A stretch of DNA of 64,000 nt. Source: Isoetes taiwanensis. Its lineage: Eukaryota; Streptophyta; Lycopodiopsida; Isoetales; Isoetaceae. Both the position numbers and the translations under genes were made by a program. The stretch is from NCBI GenBank assembly GCA_021234155.1, contig JAJEKV010000094.1:436284-500283 (forward strand), in the 5' to 3' direction. Below the pieces are notes generated by a model. The model was not told the DNA's origin and did no database searches. It saw only the letters and a program-made list of their open reading frames with translations. Below are positions 58,200-64,000 of this stretch, piece after piece. The stretch's first letter is position 1; the number at the start of each line of letters is the position of its first letter.

Positions 58200-58810
58200 T
58201 ATATATGTGTATTGATTCTCACAGAAAAGGCCCCCTCGCAAATCCTTGTCGATGGGGATGTGGTAGCTGCCGTGGGACATGAATTGCATAGAGGCCATCT
58301 CGCATGGCAGAACATTCCATGGTGCAATGTGGTCGCGGAGGTCACCGAAGCCATAGTGCCCACCCATGTGCTTCCCATTCCGTGAGGGAGCGTATAACAT
58401 TGCCGGGCCGGGGGACATTTATCGAATGGCCTCAAATCAAGTGAAATAATCGCGGAAGGAGCCCCAACTTACTCATCGGAAACGCCCGATAATCGAAACC
58501 CCGAACTTGCCTAGTAGTCCCTCCACAACATCATCGACTCGCTAAGTCGATCGCCCGCCCTTCAAACAAGAAGCAAAGACAGAATATGGTGAACCTTGTC
58601 GCAATAATACCGTGGGTTGGTAAGGGTGTCTTGGTGAATAGAACTTGCATCCATGGGAAGAATGTTGACGCACTCAACGAAGCAAAGGTAAGTTACCGAG
58701 GTCGTGGTGCCTACCCACATCCTTCCGATTCCATGTGATGGCGCCGACAACATTGAAGAGGTCAGGGCACGCTTATCGAATGGCCTCGCAAAGATATAAG
58801 ATATCATGCC
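58200..58810 (+). pseudogene. Duplicated transposon-like domain
   Basis: Two related stretches on the plus strand: HELHRGHLAWQNIPWCNVV ... IVPTHVLPIP (58270-58385) and CIHGKNVDALNEAKV ... VVPTHILPIP ... GTLIEWPRK (58640-58795). The pattern hydrophobic-H-G/R-x...V-x-V...P-I-P...A-x-N-I...G-x-x-I-E-W-P loosely resembles the C-terminal domain of plant En/Spm (CACTA) proteins. It may form the N-terminal part of the DUF7869-like gene downstream, on the same strand. Confidence 0.35.
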
Positions 58811-59855
58811 ATTGATTTAGCTACTCCATCACCGACCTCGATTGTAGAATCAGAGGGCAATGTCGATGCGATGAAGAAATTGATCCTACAAAGGGATCTA
58901 GGTACACGCTTTTCCTCGCAGGATAGCATCGATGATGATGAACCACCACCTAGTTTCTCAAGAACTCCATCTCTTGATAAGCATTGCCACATTCTTCATG
59001 CATGTGACCGGCAAATATGCAGAGGCCATAATTGTCTTCGATCCCCGTGATGCCGCTGACGATGAATTTTAGGAGACTCAAAGGTGGGGCTCAGGGGGAA
59101 AGATCCTTCCCCGCACTAATTACAGAGGATCTCAAATGTCATGCTTGTGCGTAAAGGCCGCCAGAAAATTACCTTGTACAATGGGAAAATAGCGATGTGA
59201 TGTCAGCAGGATGGAAGGACTGCCTCACAACATCCGCAAGCTCGAGAAGCTAAAGAAAATGAGGATATGGAAATAGAATCTTTGAGGACAACATTCAGGC
59301 TCAATTCAAACGAAAAAGGAAGTATACTTACACACATAGGATTCCAAGACAACCCAAGGGAAAGAGCAAAGAGGAAAGGCTATGCTCCACAACTTCAATC
59401 AATAAGTTCATGAAGACAAGTCACCTGCAAAAATACTTGCAACAAGAAACTTACCAAGCATCAAGTATGTGAATTAAGAAAAGAATTTTTATCTCAACCA
59501 TACAATGCAAGGGTTACGATTTTTTTGACGGGCCGAAAGTGACTTACACAGAGAAGGAGAGGACAGATAGTGCTCAAGGGATGGAATTGCCCTCACCGGT
59601 GGCGATGGCTTTTAGGTATCACCACCAACATTTTACAATTGGAGAAACAGATTTGAAGCAGTGCAAAGGTAGTCAACATGGTAATATCGGCTCTAAGAAG
59701 CCCGTGATCCACTACACCGGCCAATCAATGTGTGCTAGACAGATTCATTCAGAGAATGTCAAAGTATTCCCCATAGGAGCAAAAAAAAAGAGGTAGAGAT
59801 GATGTAAGAGAAAATGTACCTAAGCTTCCTTCCATTCTTAATAAGAAGCTTATAC
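58811..59855. other. Weak coding scraps, no assigned gene
   Basis: Plus-strand pieces such as HVTGKYAEAIIVFDPRDAAD (about 58990-59070) and an 85-codon ORF at 59539 have ordinary composition but no recognised domain. They could be exons of the adjoining element. Confidence 0.3.
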
Positions 59856-61620
59856 ATAAAGAAGTTGGAGCAAAAGGAAGAGCTTACAGAACAACCTGTA
59901 GCCTTGAACTCTTTTTATAGTATATGGAAAAGGGAATTTCCAGATGTTAGCATTGCAAAAAATACAGCCTTCTAAATGCAACATCTCAAGGTGGTAATTA
60001 AGCAAAAAGCCGGAAAAAAAAAAAAGATACAAGAGAGAGACGAAATCTTGCAATTCAACGTCGGGCTCATATATGCTAGAGCAACGCCTTTGCGTAAGTC
60101 AATATTGGCATTGGAGAGCATTGTCACAAATGTCTCCTCGAAAATCATCTATGTATAATACATGATAAGATGGATCAGGTTAAGACTTTAGTGCCTAGAA
60201 GTCATCATCTAGCAAAATCAGATGGAGAGGTGATCGCTTGAAGAGTAGTTTGACAGAGCTTTGACTCATGGGCATGGTGGTCGTGCCTATGGTCATTTTT
60301 CACTTGATTTATGGAAAGATGATTCAAACTTCCACATTGGTTCACTTTCTAGAATATTGCATAACTTGGAATTGGTGCAAGAGGACAAGATAGGTGACTT
60401 ATGTGGAAGTAAGCCCAGAGATTGCAAATGGATGCAAGCAAATAAGGACATCAATCCTTTGAAGAACAAACTTGCTTCCATGGGAGAAGTATTGCCAAAT
60501 ACTTCAACTACAACTAATCCCGAGGTGTTCAACCCTCTTCCCAAATCTCTATTTGCAACTTGATAATGCAAAGGGCAAAACAAAAATAGGTATGTCTTTT
60601 CATACTTATCTTATTTGACTTGGCTTAAGGTCTTTGATGAGATCCAAGTGGGCTTTTTATGATGGTCGGCCACACCCATGATGATATTGATGCTTTATTT
60701 GGAAATTTTTCAACCTTTGATGAGTTCGGGTTTGATGCTTTGACACTACCGTGAGCTACTTTACTTGTTTAGCAATGCAATGCAAAATCCCCAATTCCAT
60801 ACTTTATTGATGAAGTTCCAAATTGAAGGATTTTGTGAAGGGATTCATCCCTCGATAAGGGCCAACGCCTGGTTGGGCATAATCGAACCATTGCTCTTCA
60901 AATTTAAGATGGCGGAGATTGGCCTGTTATGCAATACAAAATGCGCCCTACACATAAAGAGTGGCTTCCAAAGCAGATTCTCCGTGAGTTAGAATGTGGA
61001 AAGAGGATGAACATGGTCAGCCAATGATACCAAGTGGTGTGCCACAAAATATTCCTCCTAGACCAACATTGAAAGATCTTCCGTGGTTGAAGGATAGCAT
61101 CAACAAATACATCTCCCTATGGAAGGACATATGTAAGAATCAAGAAAGTAGCTTGTTTGCAAGGCAATACACGGCAAGTGTTGAGTATTGGAGCCAGCCT
61201 TTCTTATCTCTTTGAGGATGTTGCTTCAGACGCCCTCAAAATGATGCATTTTGGCCACAAACAAGACAAGCTCCTCTAGAACAAATAGCATTTGTTCCAG
61301 AGGTCGACGAGATTCGCCTTTGGTCACACCCACCTTTACCATCTTATTGTGGCCCGCCGATGGTCGCCCGCTGTTGCCTCTTGAAGAGTTTGATCCTCAC
61401 GCATATGTGACAAAGGGTATGTTTGTTCTAGTCGACTGAGATGATAACACCGCCACTTGGTTAGATATGCAGAGGAGAATGTTGTTCTTGATCCGTAATC
61501 TACATATTTTGGCCATATTTTTGTATCGTGGTGGAAGCCTACCGAGGGGACTACAAAGACCGCTTGACTAAGCGCCATGCCTAATCCTTCCGATCCTTCA
61601 AGGTATGAAAATTTAGATGC
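59856..61620 (+). pseudogene. DUF7869-like transposon-associated gene
   Basis: In order: LNSFYSIWKREFPDVSIAKN (about 59900), AGKKKKIQERDEIL (60005), QLDNAKG (60555), VGHTHDDIDALFGNFSTFDE (about 60665-60725), PWLKDSINKYISLWKDICKN (about 61080) and KGMFVLVD (61415) followed by shifted AEENVVLD and SWWKPTEGT-like pieces (to 61560). The Q-L-D-N...G-H-T-H-D-D-I-D-x-x-F combination is diagnostic of the DUF7869 family as I know it, common in large plant, algal and invertebrate genomes and suspected to be transposon-derived. Frames change repeatedly. No terminal repeats found. Confidence 0.6.
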
Positions 61621-61649
61621 TATTCATTATGCCCGATGCCAATGGCAAG

Positions 61650-62090
61650 AGGCCAAAAAAAAAAATTCAAATATATTATAGACATGTGGAAAGACATAGC
61701 ACATTGTTCATCTTAATACATGAGATCTTGTACTTGTAATACATATCTTTCATCTTAATACATAACATTACTATATTTGTGATCATATATAACCGCTACA
61801 TCTTTAATATATAAATGCATACATGATTCATAGATAAGATGGTCGGTGCTTATATGTTGAACAGTGATTCAATCATCTTCGTGATCTCAGAGTAGTGATC
61901 CCCTCGATATCTCATAGCTCATGCGCCAGAAGCCATATCGATGGATCATAACACCTAATTGACGCAGGCAATGAATCTCACCAAAAGCTTTTCTTCGCAG
62001 TAGGATCAAGAAGAAGATGCCTATCTAGGCAACCAACAAGATCGAGTGGCTCATCGAGCACTTGATCGCCGATGTGGTGAATAGAAGAAG
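61650..62090. other. AT-rich DNA, no clear gene
   Basis: Short run of A at 61658, then atac/catac-rich sequence. The minus strand at 62110-61900 has an open stretch (GDQVLDEPLDLVGCLDRHLL) of unknown identity. Confidence 0.3.
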
Positions 62091-62094
62091 GAAA

Positions 62095-62165
62095 ATAATC
62101 CATGGGAGACGAATGACCCTAGCCCCAATGGAGCTGTTTTTATAGTGAAGTAAAATTATTGGGGT
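62095..62165. repeat. Dispersed repeat T, copy 1
   Basis: ccatgggagacgaatgaccc, atggagc and tttttatagtgaagtaaaattattg also occur at 62683-62740, beside the 67-codon minus ORF. On the minus strand both copies lie just upstream of an ORF, with ttcactataaa resembling a TATA box, so this may be a duplicated promoter/leader. Confidence 0.7.
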
Positions 62166-62477
62166 GGATCAGAAGCCATCATTGAGCGTATACAAGTATC
62201 ATGTACTGCATGTATGATTCTATCATGTACTCGATTCTATACATCAACTAATATTCACTATGCTTATATTATATATATCCCAATGTATACAAAATCATAA
62301 GTGCTTATATTAGGTATACATATCATAGATGATTCACTCGCCATTGCACGACTAATATAGGTGTGATTGAAAATAAAAGACAACTTGCATAGTTCATAGG
62401 TACTCATGTCATTATTATATCCTTAGCGCATACGCATTCACTCATCATCAACATCAAAGCACGTGATGCTATTCAGC

Positions 62478-62681
62478 TCAAAGATCTCCCCGATCGTGAA
62501 GCCAATAAAGGTGGACCTTAACACGAAAGTGAGCTTCCCCGCAAGCACTCAGTAGACCATCCGCTTTGGACCGCAGCCATGGATCAAGTTTGATACCATT
62601 TCTGTAGCATTCACACGCATCATTATAGCTAAGGTAGCACCCGGCGGATTGATGTTCTCGACGATCGTGCAAGGAAGCCAT
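62478..62681 (-). CDS. TPR-like ORF, 67 codons
   Basis: MASLHDRREHQSAGCYLSYN begins at the end of repeat T copy 2. NDACECYRNGIKLDPW resembles a TPR helix pair (A-x-x-x-Y-x-x-x-I-x-L-x-P). Too short for a functional TPR protein. A diverged counterpart downstream of repeat T copy 1 (62110-61900) suggests a local gene duplication. Confidence 0.35.
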   Translation of the reverse strand: MASLHDRREHQSAGCYLSYNDACECYRNGIKLDPWLRSKADGLLSACGEAHFRVKVHLYWLHDRGDL

Positions 62682-62682
62682 G

Positions 62683-62745
62683 GGAGATGAATGAGCTCTA
62701 CCACCGATGGAGCGCTTTTATAGTGAAGTAAAATTATTGATGTGA
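62683..62745. repeat. Dispersed repeat T, copy 2
   Basis: Matches 62095-62165 in the same orientation (catgggagatgaatgagc, cttttatagtgaagtaaaattattg). Confidence 0.7.
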
Positions 62746-62818
62746 ATTATTGGTGTTCATTGCCTTTATAATGAAAGTACCATACATGTATATGATCCAA
62801 TAATTTCTATGTATATAC

Positions 62819-62895
62819 TATCAATAATTTTGATGAGTATATACCATCAATAATTTTGGTGGGTATACCATCAATAATTTTGGTGGGTATAAATA
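62819..62895. repeat. Minisatellite, unit about 25 bp
   Basis: Three units of atcaataattttggtgggtat with one variant. Confidence 0.9.
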
Positions 62896-63194
62896 TACAT
62901 CAAATTGCCGAAAAAAGAACATTGGCCTCCGCCTAGCTATGACTTATTCTCGTCTTGAACGTGATTCTATCACTTGCAAGATGAATCATGAGGACTTCAA
63001 GCCGTGCCGCGAGCCAGATATACCGCTTGAAGACCGCTCACCATCGCTGTTCTCAATCCTCGCCATTATCCCCGATCCCGCCGATGTTATCATCCATCTC
63101 CCCGTGGAATAGGGAGTATCAAATGTTCATGATCGAAAGGATCTCGAGCGCCTTCGCTAGTTCTCGATCATTCGTAGTAATAGTAGAAGAATAA

Positions 63195-63475
63195 TATTAC
63201 TTGTTATCTTATTGTAATCTGTTGTGTTAGTATACAACAGTACACATAACCTTTTGTAATACACATAACCGTAATATAAGTAATAGTAAAATAATAGTAC
63301 TTGTTATCTTATTGTAATCTGGTTGTACTCTTTATTGTTATCTTATTGTAATCTTATTGTTATCGGTATACATAACCTTTTGTAATACACATAACCATAG
63401 TATGCAACAGGTATACATAACCTTTTGTAATACACATAACCATACTATAAGTATTGAGGTATACATAACCCTCCA
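63195..63475. repeat. Minisatellite, acataaccttttgtaatac and related units
   Basis: Interleaved units acataaccttttgtaatac (four copies) and ttgttatcttattgtaatc (three copies). Confidence 0.9.
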
Positions 63476-63789
63476 AGGTATACTATATAAAAATTATTCC
63501 AACTTGTCTTCAGAATTCCAACTTTAATGAAACTCTGCTTTCATCAAGACAAGATTACATAATAACAATACACGTACAAAATGCATCAAGAATGCTCAGA
63601 CTCCAAGGGGTTCAACCGACAAATGTGGCCTTTAGATAACAAATGCATTTAATCAAGACAATGGCATTGGCTGGCATAAAACAATGGCTAGGGTAGTCCA
63701 AATTCATCCTCCCTCCCCGTACACTTTGTAGATAGGCTGAAACATGCTATGGCATGAATGTAACCTTCCGGAGATGTAATCTCATAGAT

Positions 63790-63987
63790 TCACCCTATGA
63801 AACTACTCCAGGTTGAATGTCCCTGGTCCGATGAGGTAGGAAGAGGACGTATCCCCTTTTGGAGCACGATGGTTCCATGGGCAGCTAGAGGATTGTGGCA
63901 CCAGGGGCAACCACGAATCCGTACCTGACTCACCCCTCTAAATCTATAGGTTATCTCACCACATCTAGCAAGCCCAAGGTGTCCCAC
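63790..63987 (-). CDS. Unrecognised Cys-containing ORF at window edge
   Basis: MGHLGLARCGEITYRFRGVS, then VRIRGCPWCHNPLAAHG, ending WSSFIG. The C-P-W-C-H and an upstream C could bind zinc. The frame may extend past the right edge, so it may be partial. This stretch has CAG/CTG at ordinary density. Confidence 0.3.
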   Translation of the reverse strand: MGHLGLARCGEITYRFRGVSQVRIRGCPWCHNPLAAHGTIVLQKGIRPLPTSSDQGHSTWSSFIG

Positions 63988-64000
63988 TGGATGTTACTTG

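Overview
The window reads as transposon-rich nuclear DNA from a land plant. Plant gene families are recognisable only as fragments: a PPR protein with an E motif, an ORTHRUS/VIM-type RING protein, pectin acetylesterase, an ABC1/UbiB-type atypical kinase, and plant-style L1 LINEs with a zf-RVT domain. Several fragments keep short GT-AG introns. A large seed-free vascular plant genome (fern-like) would fit, but I cannot prove the lineage. I see no intact conventional protein-coding gene; most coding sequence is degenerate, frameshifted or truncated.

Layout. 1-2.8 kb and 41.83-44.58 kb are two copies of one segmental duplication that carries a minus-strand LINE 3' end and a plus-strand LINE reverse-transcriptase scrap. 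2.8-14.7 kb is AT-rich intergenic DNA with satellites, a foldback element and dispersed repeats. 14.75-15.9 kb looks like LINE ORF1. 16.8-21 kb holds three intron-bearing host-gene fragments in one orientation: ABC1-type kinase, histidine acid phosphatase-like and ORTHRUS/VIM. 22.4-26.6 kb is a nearly full plus-strand LINE ORF2, interrupted by a 222-bp MULE-like element with a 9-bp target duplication. 26.7-33.1 kb includes a Ulp1/C48 protease-like domain. 33.3-35.6 kb has a GT-rich minisatellite and an array of GGAATATTCC palindromes. 36.4-37.6 kb (minus) is a transposase-like protein with DFSENY and GHGKG motifs. 41.4 kb has a short LTR with a tRNA-Met-type primer site. 45.1 kb is a PPR remnant. 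46.5 kb has two tail-to-tail Helitron 3' ends beside a pectin acetylesterase fragment. 48.9-52.2 kb (minus) is a second LINE. 53.1-56.1 kb (minus) is a gene relic with a ParB/Srx-like domain and a DNA-methylase-like motif, whose introns and flanks carry arrays of AAATGGCGC inverted repeats. 58.2-61.6 kb (plus) is a DUF7869-like transposon gene. The end of the window is AT-rich minisatellites and small orphan ORFs.

A systematic signal cuts across the annotation. Where two copies can be compared, differences concentrate at CTG and CAG triplets, which become CG, CTCG, CGT or similar. CTG is nearly absent from copy B of the duplication. CHG is the plant methylation context, so the likeliest explanation is uncorrected modified-base calling error in methylated DNA rather than evolution. 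Many frameshifts reported here may therefore be artefacts.
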